Shown here: in pieces, positions 34,629-43,170 of the stretch
Layout of the letters: every line of letters begins with the position of its first letter
Position numbering within the stretch: the stretch's first letter is position 1
From: Paenibacillus profundus
GTDB taxonomy: Bacteria > Bacillota > Bacilli > Paenibacillales > Paenibacillaceae
Length of the DNA stretch: 64,000 nucleotides
Assembly (NCBI RefSeq): GCF_021369635.1
Contig: NZ_JAJNBZ010000001.1
Coordinates: forward strand, 496,001-560,000
Direction of reading: 5' to 3'
The notes under the pieces: model-generated
The model's input: the letters and a program-made list of their open reading frames with translations, nothing else
What the model was told of the DNA's origin: nothing
Database searches by the model: none
Translations under genes and position numbers: made by a program

Positions 34629-36338
34629 ATGCTCGGCGAACGGACTTGGCTTCGCCATTATCCTGCAGAAGTGGCACCGTCCTTCGACTATCCCAAGCAC
34701 AACGTCGCGCAGCTGCTGATTCAGGCCGTCGCAGATTATCCGGAGCGGCCCGCCGTTGAATTTTTGGGTGTGTCGCTAACGTATCGGGAGCTGCTTGAAT
34801 CGGCTTACCGATTTGCGAATGGATTGCAGTCGTTAGGCGTGAAGACTGGCGACCGCGTTGCCCTAATGATGCCGAACTGTCCGCAGATGGTTATCGCATA
34901 CTACGGCACGCTGCTCGTCGGAGGCATCGTCGTGATGACGAACCCGCTGTATATGGAGGGTGAGCTGACGTTTCAATTAAATGATTCCGGAGCAAAAGTC
35001 ATCGTGACGTTGGACATTTTGTTCCCGCGCGTACACCATGTGAAGCGCAGCACTCCGCTGCAGCAATTCATTGTCGGGTCCATTCAAGAATATTTGCCGT
35101 TTCCGAAAAACTTGCTCTATCCGTTGAAAGCGAAAAGAGATGGTCAATCGCTGGACATACCGGATGTGCCGGGCGTGTTCCGCTTCAAGTCTTGGCTGAA
35201 GTCGTGTCCTGCGGAGCCGGTCAGCTATCCGGTCGATGCGGAGCGCGATATCGCGATGCTGCAATATACGGGCGGGACGACAGGCATGGCAAAAGGCGTC
35301 ATGTTGACGCATTACAATCTGGTCTCCAACACGCTGCAAACCGCGAATTGGTTCATTGACGCCCACAGGGGAAAGGAAATCTTTCTGGCGGCTTTGCCCT
35401 GCTTCCATGTGTTCGGTCTGACGGTGCTGTTGAACTACGCGATGCATCTGGCAGGCATTCTCGTGCTGCTGCCGCGCTTTGAGACGAAGCAAGTGCTGGA
35501 GACGATTCAGAAGAAACGGCCAACCGTCTTTCCGGGAGCGCCGACGATGTACATTGCAATCAATCACCATAAGGAGGTTCATAAGTACGACCTCTCCTCT
35601 ATCAAAGCATGCGTAAGCGGATCCGCGCCGCTGCCATTGGAAGTGCAGGAGCGCTTCGAATCCATCACGGGCGGCCGGCTCATTGAAGGTTATGGGTTGA
35701 CCGAGGCTTCGCCGGTCACGCATGCGAATCCGCTGAAGGGCCTGCGCAAGAACGGAACGATCGGTATCCCATTTCCAGATACGGAGGCGATGGTTGTTCA
35801 TCCAGATACAAGAGAGCCGCTGTCTGTCGGTGAGATCGGAGAGCTCGCCGTACGCGGACCACAGGTGATGATAGGGTACTGGAATCGGCCGGAAGAGACG
35901 AAAGCAGTGCTCAACGAGGGATGGCTGCTGACGGGAGACATGGCGAAGCTGGATGAAGACGGATTCTTTACGCTCGTAGACCGGAAAAAAGACATGATCA
36001 ATGCCAGCGGCTTCAAAGTGTACCCGCGCGACGTGGAAGAGGTGCTGTTCGAGCATCCGTCGGTCAAGGAAGCTGTCGTCATCGGCGTGCCCGATCCGTA
36101 TCGCGGCGAGACGGTCAAAGCCTTTATCGTCCGGGCCGAAGGCTTGGACGTGAGCGAGGAGAAGTTGGAGGAATGGTGCCGCGCAAGACTGGCGGCCTTC
36201 AAGGTGCCGCGCATTTATGAATTCCGCAGCGAGTTGCCGAAGACGATCGTCGGCAAAGTTCTGCGGCGTAAATTGATTGAGGAGGAGGGGCTGCGCAGGC
36301 AGCAGGGTGAAGAGCCGAATGAAAAACCGGATGAGTAG
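34629..36338 (+). CDS. lcfA: Long-chain fatty acid--CoA ligase
   Basis: 569 aa. It activates fatty acids with ATP and CoA to acyl-CoA, the substrate of FadE. AMP-binding motifs in order: YTGGTTGMAKGVMLTH (P-loop), FPGAPTMY, GYGLTEASPVTH, WLLTGDMAKLDEDGFF, DRKKDMINASGFKVYPRD and the C-terminal lysine in PKTIVGKVLRRKL. GAGGAAGGGGAGGG lies upstream of ATG 34629. Fourth gene of the fad series, then a terminator. A paralogue name (lcfB) cannot be excluded. Confidence 0.93.
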   Translation: MLGERTWLRHYPAEVAPSFDYPKHNVAQLLIQAVADYPERPAVEFLGVSLTYRELLESAYRFANGLQSLGVKTGDRVALMMPNCPQMVIAYYGTLLVGGIVVMTNPLYMEGELTFQLNDSGAKVIVTLDILFPRVHHVKRSTPLQQFIVGSIQEYLPFPKNLLYPLKAKRDGQSLDIPDVPGVFRFKSWLKSCPAEPVSYPVDAERDIAMLQYTGGTTGMAKGVMLTHYNLVSNTLQTANWFIDAHRGKEIFLAALPCFHVFGLTVLLNYAMHLAGILVLLPRFETKQVLETIQKKRPTVFPGAPTMYIAINHHKEVHKYDLSSIKACVSGSAPLPLEVQERFESITGGRLIEGYGLTEASPVTHANPLKGLRKNGTIGIPFPDTEAMVVHPDTREPLSVGEIGELAVRGPQVMIGYWNRPEETKAVLNEGWLLTGDMAKLDEDGFFTLVDRKKDMINASGFKVYPRDVEEVLFEHPSVKEAVVIGVPDPYRGETVKAFIVRAEGLDVSEEKLEEWCRARLAAFKVPRIYEFRSELPKTIVGKVLRRKLIEEEGLRRQQGEEPNEKPDE

Positions 36339-36415
36339 AAGGGGGACGAAGCGAATCCGCTCATTCTGAATAGAGTGGCATCCATATAGGACATCGTAAA
36401 TTACATCTAATCAAT

Positions 36416-36452
36416 GGCCGATCGTTGGCACTGGCGATCGGCCGATTTTTTT
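36416..36452 (+). terminator. Terminator of the fad operon
   Basis: GGCCGATCG (36416-36424) pairs with CGATCGGCC (36435-36443); GATTTTTTTAT follows. Confidence 0.9.
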
Positions 36453-36590
36453 ATAGACAACATAAAGGATAGGAGATGTAATCTTTGGGATGATCTGTAG
36501 ATAGGCGTCGTATATACTAGTAAGAAGAAATGCATATATACCATCGCGGTTAACTACAATAAATAGCTTGAACAATTGTGAGGTGCGCAC

Positions 36591-37010
36591 ATGAGTAAAG
36601 AGAATGATGATCAGATGAAGCGCTGGAGCGAGTTGGCCGAACAGGCCCAAGCTTCCTTTTGGGGATATTTGGGCTGCGAACTGGTGCGAGTGGATGAACA
36701 TGAGGCTGTCGTAAGGCTGAAGGTGGAACAGCATCACCTGAATATGATGGGCATCGTCCATGGAGGCGTATTAAGTTCTTTGCTCGACAATACGATGGGG
36801 ATTGCCGCCGCTGCAGTCAGGCCGCACGAGAACGTCGTGACAAGCAACTTGAATGTCCATTTCGTGCACCCGTTGAAGAGCGGGACGCTGGAAGTGCGCG
36901 CCCATGTCGTGAGCGCCACGAAACGCATGCTTACATTATATGGAACGGTTACCGACGAACAAGGCAGATTGGGAACGATGGGAACCGGCACTTTTGTCGC
37001 TAAGGGGTAG
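36591..37010 (+). CDS. PaaI-family hotdog thioesterase
   Basis: 139 aa. Hotdog-fold acyl-CoA thioesterases hydrolyse acyl- or aryl-CoA. The signature HLNMMGIVHGGVLSSLLDNTMG holds the conserved HGG and the Asp nearby that activates water. NLNVHFVHPLKSGTLEVRAHV and GTMGTGTFVAKG complete the fold. GTGAGGTG precedes ATG 36591. It follows the fad operon terminator, so it is a separate unit, but a role in clearing acyl-CoA fits the neighbourhood. Confidence 0.88.
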   Translation: MSKENDDQMKRWSELAEQAQASFWGYLGCELVRVDEHEAVVRLKVEQHHLNMMGIVHGGVLSSLLDNTMGIAAAAVRPHENVVTSNLNVHFVHPLKSGTLEVRAHVVSATKRMLTLYGTVTDEQGRLGTMGTGTFVAKG

Positions 37011-37098
37011 CTTATCGGTTGACTTTTAGCGCCATTTTGTCATAATGACGTTAAGCTGCCTATTGCTCGGCAAGGGTGAAGAGGGGGGACGAACTGCC

Positions 37099-37641
37099 AT
37101 GAAGGCGTTGGTCGTAATTGATTATACGAATGATTTCGTTATCGGCCGGCTTCCGTGCGGACAGCCGGCTATTGATATTGAAGACCGCATTGCGGATCTG
37201 GTGGAGAAGTTTGCGGCTGCAGACGATTTTGTCACGATGGCGGTCGATATGCATGAAGAGCAGGATCCTTATCATCCGGAAGCGGCGCTGTTCCCGCCGC
37301 ATAACATTAAAGGTACGGATGGACGGCATTTGTATGGCCGAGTGCAAGAGGTATACAAGCAGAACGAAGCTCGCATTTACTGGATGGATAAGACACGCTA
37401 CAACTCGTTTTGCGGAACGGACTTGGACCTGCGGCTTCGTACCCGAGGCATTCAAGAAGTACATCTGGTTGGCGTGTGCACAGACATTTGCGTGCTGCAT
37501 ACGGCGATCGAAGCCTATAATCTAGGCTACAAGACTGTCATTCATGAGGATGCTGTCGCCACGTTTAATGGACAAGCACATGAATGGGCCTTGCAGCATT
37601 TCCGCAATACATTAGGAGCTCAAATCGTTCGCGGCTATTAA
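37099..37641 (+). CDS. pncA: Nicotinamidase (isochorismatase family)
   Basis: 180 aa. It converts nicotinamide to nicotinic acid for NAD salvage. The catalytic triad is visible: Asp in VVIDYTNDFV, Lys in WMDKTRYNSF and Cys in LVGVCTDICVLHTA. The metal site lies in AVDMHEEQDPYHPEAALFPPH. GAGGGGGGAC lies before ATG 37099; the open frame from 37045 has no ribosome site. pncB follows 50 nt later; both serve the same pathway, as yueJ-yueK in B. subtilis. Confidence 0.92.
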   Translation: MKALVVIDYTNDFVIGRLPCGQPAIDIEDRIADLVEKFAAADDFVTMAVDMHEEQDPYHPEAALFPPHNIKGTDGRHLYGRVQEVYKQNEARIYWMDKTRYNSFCGTDLDLRLRTRGIQEVHLVGVCTDICVLHTAIEAYNLGYKTVIHEDAVATFNGQAHEWALQHFRNTLGAQIVRGY

Positions 37642-37691
37642 CGATAGAAGCTCCGCTCGACAGTAGGGACCTCAGAAAGAAGGATGAACAG

Positions 37692-39218
37692 ATGAATACG
37701 TCTATGGCGTTACACACGGATAAATATCAAATCAATATGATGTATGCACACTGGAAGCACGGTACGCACAACCAGCATACGGTATTTGAGGCTTTTTTCC
37801 GCAAGCTGCCATTCCACAACGGTTACGCGGTGTTCGCTGGACTTGAACGTATTGTGGAGTATATCGAACAGCTTCGCTTTATGGAAGAGGATATCGAATA
37901 TTTAAGTGAACAGGAAGAGCAGTACGATGCAGAATTCCTCGAGGAACTGCGGAATTTCCGGTTTACCGGACATATTGATGCGGTCCGTGAAGGCACGCTC
38001 GTCTTCGCGAATGAACCGCTTATTCGTGTGGAAGGACGCGTCTTTGAGACACAATTAATTGAAACCGCACTTTTGAACTTCATGAATTTCCAAACGTTGA
38101 TTGCGACAAAAGCATCGCGAATTAAGCAGGTGGCGCACAACGATATTTTGATGGAATTCGGAACAAGACGGGCCCAGGAAGCGGATGCGGCTTTGTGGGG
38201 AGCGCGGGCGGCTTACCTTGCAGGGTTCCATGCCACTTCGAACATGCTGGCGGGCCGACGCTTCGGCATTCCGACGAAAGGCACGCATGCGCACGCTTGG
38301 GTACAGAGCTTCGAGGACGAGCGAGAGGCATTCGAAGTGTTCTCCGAGGCGCTGCCTAACCAAGTGACGCTCCTGGTCGATACGTACGATACGCTGCATA
38401 GCGGCATTCCGAATGCCATTCAAATCGGCCTTGAGCTGAAGAAGCGTGGCAAAGAACTGCAAGCGATTCGTCTGGATAGCGGCGACATCGCGTATTTGTC
38501 GATCCAGGCGCGGAATATGCTCGACGAAGCCGGTCTGACGGATGTGCAAATTTGCGCTTCCAATGATTTGGACGAGTATACGATCTCTGACTTGAAGCTG
38601 CAGGGCGCGCGCGTTGATTTGTGGGGCGTCGGCACGCAGTTGATTACAGCATCGGATCAGCCTTCGTTGGGCGGGGTGTATAAGCTGGTCTCCCGGGAAG
38701 TCAGAGGAGAAATGCACCCGACGATCAAAATATCGGCGAATCCCGAAAAGGTGACGACACCAGGCAAGAAGGATGTATACCGCATTATTCATAAGAAAAA
38801 GAAGAAGGCTATCGCCGATTACATCTGCTTATCGGAAGAAGATGATGTGGAACGCCGTTCCAAAATTAAATTGTTCGATCCGATTCACCCGTATATGCAC
38901 AAATATGTAGATCAATATGATGCGGAACGACTGCTGCAACCGGTGTACCGTGACGGTGAACTGCTATACAGCCGACCGTCGCTGGAAGAGATTCGCGACT
39001 ATCACAAGCAGCAGCTGCAGCTATTCTGGCCGGAATACTTGCGCAAGACGAATCCAGAGCGATACCATGTCGATATAAGCATGAAGGCTTGGGAACTGAA
39101 GCGCGATATGATCGAAGCGTATGTGCAGGAAAAAGAAGCGCGGCGCGTATTTCAGACGGATACCGGCGACGGTGGAGAAGACGGCGCGGACGATCATAAC
39201 AACGGAAATGCCCGCTGA
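37692..39218 (+). CDS. pncB: Nicotinate phosphoribosyltransferase
   Basis: 508 aa. It makes nicotinate mononucleotide from nicotinic acid and PRPP, the step after PncA. N-terminal ALHTDKYQINMMYAHWKHG with YAVFAGLERIVEYIEQL, then EFGTRRAQEADAALWGARAAYLAG, GTHAHAWVQSF, LLVDTYDTLHSGIPNA and IRLDSGDIAYLS form the phosphoribosyl-binding barrel. ATG 37692 is preceded by AAGAAGGATGA. The last ~20 residues (GDGGEDGADDHNNGNAR) are an unusual acidic, glycine-rich tail. A small CACATT/AATGTG hairpin lies in the gap behind it. Confidence 0.94.
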   Translation: MNTSMALHTDKYQINMMYAHWKHGTHNQHTVFEAFFRKLPFHNGYAVFAGLERIVEYIEQLRFMEEDIEYLSEQEEQYDAEFLEELRNFRFTGHIDAVREGTLVFANEPLIRVEGRVFETQLIETALLNFMNFQTLIATKASRIKQVAHNDILMEFGTRRAQEADAALWGARAAYLAGFHATSNMLAGRRFGIPTKGTHAHAWVQSFEDEREAFEVFSEALPNQVTLLVDTYDTLHSGIPNAIQIGLELKKRGKELQAIRLDSGDIAYLSIQARNMLDEAGLTDVQICASNDLDEYTISDLKLQGARVDLWGVGTQLITASDQPSLGGVYKLVSREVRGEMHPTIKISANPEKVTTPGKKDVYRIIHKKKKKAIADYICLSEEDDVERRSKIKLFDPIHPYMHKYVDQYDAERLLQPVYRDGELLYSRPSLEEIRDYHKQQLQLFWPEYLRKTNPERYHVDISMKAWELKRDMIEAYVQEKEARRVFQTDTGDGGEDGADDHNNGNAR

Positions 39219-39365
39219 TGCGTCAGGATACCGGCACTCAACTGTTCCAATCCATTTATAATTAACGGCATTCATTATATTCGGCACATTGATTAATGTG
39301 GTTAATTATGCTCATGCGGCTGCCGAATAAGGAGTAAGGATAATGTATAGGGGGGAGCGGAAGGT

Positions 39366-40223
39366 ATGAGTCAGGTTGAACGTAAGGCACAATGCCGCAC
39401 AAGCGAGGTGTTCACAACTCCACACGGCTTTACCAATGGCGTAGAAGGACCATCGTGCGACAAGGACGGCAATTTGTATGCGGTCAATTATGAGCGTGAA
39501 GGCACGATTGGACAAGTTACGCCTGAAGCCGAGTGCTCCGTCTTCCTTGAACTTCCGGAAGGAAGTGTTGGGAACGGAATTCGGTTTAACCGTAACGGTG
39601 ATATGCTGATCGCCGATTATGCCGGCCACAACGTATACCGGTATTCATTCGATACGAGGCGGCTTGATGTGCTGGCGCATAATCCGGATATGAATCAACC
39701 GAACGATATTGCCATTATGGCAAATGACATCGTCTTCGCCAGCGATCCGAATTGGAGCAATGATACCGGCCAATTGTGGCGTATCCTTCCGGACGGAGAG
39801 ATGACGCTGTTGGAGACGGGGATGGGGACGACCAATGGGATAGAGGTCAGCCCGGACGAAGCATCGTTATACGTCAATGAATCCATTCAACGCCGGATAT
39901 GGGCATATGACCTTGATGAACAAGGGAATGTTTCCAATAAAAGATTGTTCCACGAGTTTCCGGATTACGGACTAGATGGCATGCGTTGTGATACGGAAGG
40001 CTATTTGTACGTGAGCCGTTTCGGCAAAGGGACCGTGGCCATCTTCTCGCCGGAAGGCGAGCTCGTCGAGGAAGTGCGTCTGCATGGCAGCAATTGCACG
40101 AACGTTACGTTCGGCGGAGAAGATGGACGAACGGTATACGTAACGATGATGGATCAAGGCAACGTGGAGACGTTCCGGGCAGAACGGCCGGGACGATGCC
40201 GGAGACTGTGCGGCCTTGTGTAA
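39366..40223 (+). CDS. SMP-30/gluconolactonase-like beta-propeller protein
   Basis: 285 aa. The family includes lactonases that open sugar or aryl lactones using a metal at the centre of a six-bladed propeller. Family blades are visible as GFTNGVEGPSCDKDGNLYAVN, GNGIRFNRNGDMLIADYAG, MNQPNDIAIMANDIVFASDP and LDGMRCDTEGYLYVSRFGKG. The metal ligands Glu (VEGP), Asn (QPND), Asn/Thr (TTNGIEVS) and Asp (LDGM) are in place. There is no signal peptide. GGAAGG precedes ATG 39366. The substrate is unknown; it stands alone between pncB and unrelated minus-strand genes. Confidence 0.85.
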   Translation: MSQVERKAQCRTSEVFTTPHGFTNGVEGPSCDKDGNLYAVNYEREGTIGQVTPEAECSVFLELPEGSVGNGIRFNRNGDMLIADYAGHNVYRYSFDTRRLDVLAHNPDMNQPNDIAIMANDIVFASDPNWSNDTGQLWRILPDGEMTLLETGMGTTNGIEVSPDEASLYVNESIQRRIWAYDLDEQGNVSNKRLFHEFPDYGLDGMRCDTEGYLYVSRFGKGTVAIFSPEGELVEEVRLHGSNCTNVTFGGEDGRTVYVTMMDQGNVETFRAERPGRCRRLCGLV

Positions 40224-40243
40224 TAGAATGCTCTACGGTGGTT

Positions 40244-40257
40244 ACACTGTACAGTGT
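40244..40257. promoter_or_regulatory. Perfect 14-bp palindrome
   Basis: ACACTGTACAGTGT lies 20 bp past the SMP-30 stop codon. It looks like a dimeric repressor site, yet no gene starts nearby. Confidence 0.35.
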
Positions 40258-40290
40258 GACATGTGAAACTCCGTGCTATATGAAGCAAAA

Positions 40291-40340
40291 GAGCTATCCA
40301 AAAAGCAGATAGAAACACTTGAGGGATAGCTCAGTTTATT
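40291..40340 (+). terminator. Hairpin after the SMP-30 gene
   Basis: GAGCTATCC (40291-40299) pairs with GGATAGCTC (40324-40332), then AGTTTATT. Large loop, moderate terminator. Confidence 0.55.
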
Positions 40341-40362
40341 AGAATTGCAGCATGCGAATTAA

Positions 40363-40401
40363 AAAATGGTGGGGCAGAGATTATTCCTGCTCCACCATTT
40401 T
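40363..40401 (-). terminator. Terminator read from the minus strand
   Basis: AAAATGGTGG pairs with CCACCATTTT, extended by G-U and GCAG/CTGC. On the minus strand six T follow, so it can end transcription coming from the GNAT gene. Confidence 0.7.
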
Positions 40402-40473
40402 GCGTTGTTGGACGACTGCGCATGCTGCTTGGACGCGATGGATGCAGTTGAGGAGAGCGGCTAATAAAAAGCG

Positions 40474-40518
40474 GGGACTGTCCTTTAAGTCCTGCAGACC
40501 TTTTGAGACAGTCCCTTT
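40474..40518. terminator. GGGACTGTC hairpin of a dispersed type
   Basis: GGGACTGTC (40474-40482) pairs with GACAGTCCC (40507-40515), TTT follows; an inner GTC/GAC hairpin fills the loop. The related string AGGGCTGTCCCAAAAG occurs at 19391 after the pilin gene. No coding gene is seen in 40224-40721. Confidence 0.55.
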
Positions 40519-40721
40519 CACGTCTATGAGTGCCGCGATGCCGCCGCGACGAACGGATTATTTCTCGGGAAATCGTACTATGCTGCAGCATCCGGCTTGC
40601 CGTGACGGATGTCGATGCCGATATGTACCGAGGGCTGATATCCGCCTGCATTTTGTCTGTCGTTTCGTAAGAAAATGACAGGACACGCCATAACTCATCA
40701 AAAAGCCGCTAGGCAATTCCA

Positions 40722-41402
40722 TTAGAGCGGAAGTAAAGCAATGTTATCCCGCTGCTTCAATTGCTCGATCATGTTGTACCAAGCTTCAGGCTTGTTCGGC
40801 AGTACGGCGTAATACCATTGCAGGAATGCAACGACAAGCTCTGCCGGTACGTCTTGCCTATTTTCTTGCAACGGCATGAAGCAGAAATCGAGTCCGCTCA
40901 CCGCTTCTCCATCGTTGGACCAAGAAGGATGAACATAGGGGAAATCCAATCTTTCGTAGCCGAGGTGCGACAGCACCTCGCGCCGTACGACCGGATCCAT
41001 CGGGCGCACGCCCCCGAACGAGAAATCACCTACACGATAAGGGTCGTAGATTTCGGCAAACATGCCGATGAGCGATGTGCCTGCTTCTTTAGCAGCTTGC
41101 AGCAGGTCGCGTTCGCGCTCTTTATACAAGAAGCGTCCAATGCCGAGTCTGGGTTGGCCGATAATGGTAAAGTCGGTCATCGCTACGTTCAGCGGCTCCA
41201 CGAAGCGATATTCGGTCGCGCCGACGACTTCTTCGCCATGCACCGCGACGAATACGCGAATATCCGGGTCCTCCAATGGTTCTTTCCATAAATCGAATTC
41301 CAGCACTTCCTCTTTCGGAAAAATGCGGCCCATTAACGCGTGCATTTGGGAAAATAAAGGATCTGCTATAGATTGGATGCGAATATATCGCAATGCTGTC
41401 AT
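40722..41402 (-). CDS. GNAT-family acetyltransferase-like protein
   Basis: 226 aa. The N-terminal half reads as a GNAT core (FVAVHGEEVVGATEYRFVEPL, then TIIGQPRLGIGRFLYKER in place of the usual acetyl-CoA loop). The C-terminal half (GGVRPMDPVVRREVLSHLGYERLDFPY) is not typical. Substrate and activity are unknown. ATG 41402 is preceded by GGAAAGGATG. Weak resemblance only; a GNAT-related protein without activity is possible. Confidence 0.6.
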   Translation of the reverse strand: MTALRYIRIQSIADPLFSQMHALMGRIFPKEEVLEFDLWKEPLEDPDIRVFVAVHGEEVVGATEYRFVEPLNVAMTDFTIIGQPRLGIGRFLYKERERDLLQAAKEAGTSLIGMFAEIYDPYRVGDFSFGGVRPMDPVVRREVLSHLGYERLDFPYVHPSWSNDGEAVSGLDFCFMPLQENRQDVPAELVVAFLQWYYAVLPNKPEAWYNMIEQLKQRDNIALLPL

Positions 41403-41486
41403 GGCATAACATCCTTTCCTCGAACGTAATTGTATATCATTGCCACCTTTTCCTATTGCATAGTCAGACTGCTCATACTGGAACTG

Positions 41487-42164
41487 TTATCGCCGGCAAT
41501 TCGTGATGAACGGATTGCGCCACTCCATGAGCAGCCCGTTATTCCTTGACTCTTCATCCTCAAGATAATCCGGGACGATGGCGACCGGCGTCCGCCCGCA
41601 GCGCAGCAGAAAGCTTACGACGGGATCATGCCATTTCCCTTCCATGATGCCTTCCACATATTGTTCGATTGAATACTGAGCCGCGGCCCGTCCGTAGCCG
41701 GGCATGCGCGCACCGCCGAGAAGGCGCTTCAATCCGAGATGAACGACCACGGCGTACATGGCCTGCATCATCACTTTGCCGATGCCGCACTTGCGATAAT
41801 CCGGTCGCACGCTAATATCGACGACGTACAGCGTATCGCCATCCGGATGATGCGTTCGGATATAGCCGTTATCTGTTGCCTTGTCCCAAGGCAGGTGCTT
41901 CTCATATGCATCAGTCTGAATGATAAGGGCGGTCATTGAACCGATGAGCACGCCCTCCATTTCGGCACACAGTGCCCCTTCGGGAAAGATGCGCGCATGA
42001 TTGGCAATCTGCTCTGCATTCCACCACAACTCTGATGGGAATGGAGGAGGGAAGCAGTCGCGTTGGATATCGATGAGCGCTTCTGTATCCTCTATTGTAT
42101 AGTTGCGCAGCGTAACAAGTCGCGGCTTGCCATCGAGTATGACATATAGCGATTGGCGGAACAT
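41487..42164 (-). CDS. GNAT-family N-acetyltransferase (YhcX N-domain-like)
   Basis: 225 aa. VTLRNYTIEDTEALIDIQRDCFPPPFP at the start and VVDISVRPDYRKCGIGKVMMQAMYA with the acetyl-CoA-binding R-x-x-G-I-G loop mark a GNAT. LLGGARMPGYGRAAAQYSIEQYVEG is typical of the subgroup found fused to a nitrilase in B. subtilis YhcX. Here it is a separate gene, 11 nt after the nitrilase stop, with AAGGAGGGTG before ATG 42164. The gene pair is clearly one operon. Confidence 0.82.
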   Translation of the reverse strand: MFRQSLYVILDGKPRLVTLRNYTIEDTEALIDIQRDCFPPPFPSELWWNAEQIANHARIFPEGALCAEMEGVLIGSMTALIIQTDAYEKHLPWDKATDNGYIRTHHPDGDTLYVVDISVRPDYRKCGIGKVMMQAMYAVVVHLGLKRLLGGARMPGYGRAAAQYSIEQYVEGIMEGKWHDPVVSFLLRCGRTPVAIVPDYLEDEESRNNGLLMEWRNPFITNCRR

Positions 42165-42175
42165 GCACACCCTCC

Positions 42176-43030
42176 TTACCAATCCGTATATAAATCGGTG
42201 CGGCGATCACGCCAAGTCGTGACCGAACCGCGTTCACGCACTTGGTGCAGCAAGGTGACATCTAAGTCGGCGGTTACGATCATGTCGTTGTTGATTTCAC
42301 CTTCAATCATGATGCCGCGTGGCGGAAACGGAATGTCGTTCGGCGTGATGACTGCTGCTTGGCCGTAATTCAAACGCATAAGGTCAACAGTAGGCAGTGA
42401 GCCGACTGTGCCGGTAGCCACGACGTACACTTGATTCTCGATGGCCCGGGCATGGCAGCAGTAGCGCACGCGATAAAATGCTTGGCGATCGTCCGTGCAG
42501 GAAGGACAAAAGATGACGTCCGCGCCTTGCGCGCGCACCATACGCACAATTTCCGGAAACTCGATATCGTAGCAGGTTAAAATGGCGATCGTCCCTTTTT
42601 CCGTATGAAAGACGCGTACGCCTTCTCCGGCAGCCATATTCCAGTCCTTCACTTCGAAAGGAGTAATATGCAGCTTCGCTTGCTCTTCCACCTTGCCGTC
42701 AGGGTAGAACAGATGAGCGACGTTATATAGCTTATCGTTACGCGCAATGACATGCGTGCCCCCGATAAGATGCATGTTGTATTGCTTCGCCAACCGGTTG
42801 AACAAAGTGTGATAGGCTTCGGTATACTGCGGCAAATCCTGTATCGTCAGCGCTTCTCCCTGTTCGTCACCGATGGACATTAATTGTGTCGTCATAAACT
42901 CGGGGAAGAGCACAAATTCAGCTTCGAATTCCGCTGCTGTCTTCACATAATGTTCGACTTGGTGAGCGAATTGTTCAAAGCTGCTAATCGAATGCAAATG
43001 GTATTGTACGGCAGATACGCGCATTTTCAT
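42176..43030 (-). CDS. Carbon-nitrogen hydrolase (nitrilase superfamily)
   Basis: 284 aa. These enzymes hydrolyse amides or nitriles with a Glu-Lys-Cys triad: Glu in EFVLFPEFMTTQL, Lys in EEQAKLHITPFE, Cys in AILTCYDIEFPEIVRM. RVRYCCHARAIENQVYVVATG follows. ATG 43030 is preceded by GGAGGTGTC. Size and sequence fit the nitrilase domain of YhcX-type proteins. Substrate unknown; the coupled GNAT gene suggests that the product or a related amine is acetylated, which is inference. Confidence 0.9.
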   Translation of the reverse strand: MKMRVSAVQYHLHSISSFEQFAHQVEHYVKTAAEFEAEFVLFPEFMTTQLMSIGDEQGEALTIQDLPQYTEAYHTLFNRLAKQYNMHLIGGTHVIARNDKLYNVAHLFYPDGKVEEQAKLHITPFEVKDWNMAAGEGVRVFHTEKGTIAILTCYDIEFPEIVRMVRAQGADVIFCPSCTDDRQAFYRVRYCCHARAIENQVYVVATGTVGSLPTVDLMRLNYGQAAVITPNDIPFPPRGIMIEGEINNDMIVTADLDVTLLHQVRERGSVTTWRDRRTDLYTDW

Positions 43031-43170
43031 TGTGACACCTCCAAATGATGGCTTAGTAATCTCTCCCATTATGAGGCAGAAGTAAAGACAGAGCAAGATA
43101 TATCCTGAAAAAAGGAAAGCGGGCTTCTTAATCGAATCTTATTATTAATAATAGTTAAGGGAGTGAGAAT

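Noticed and set aside
34977-36056. 359-codon minus-strand open frame
   Set aside because: It lies antisense inside the acyl-CoA ligase gene; composition is that of a shadow frame.
40352-40678. 108-codon open frame over the GGGACTGTC hairpins
   Set aside because: Runs through two strong hairpins and shows a shadow-like composition.
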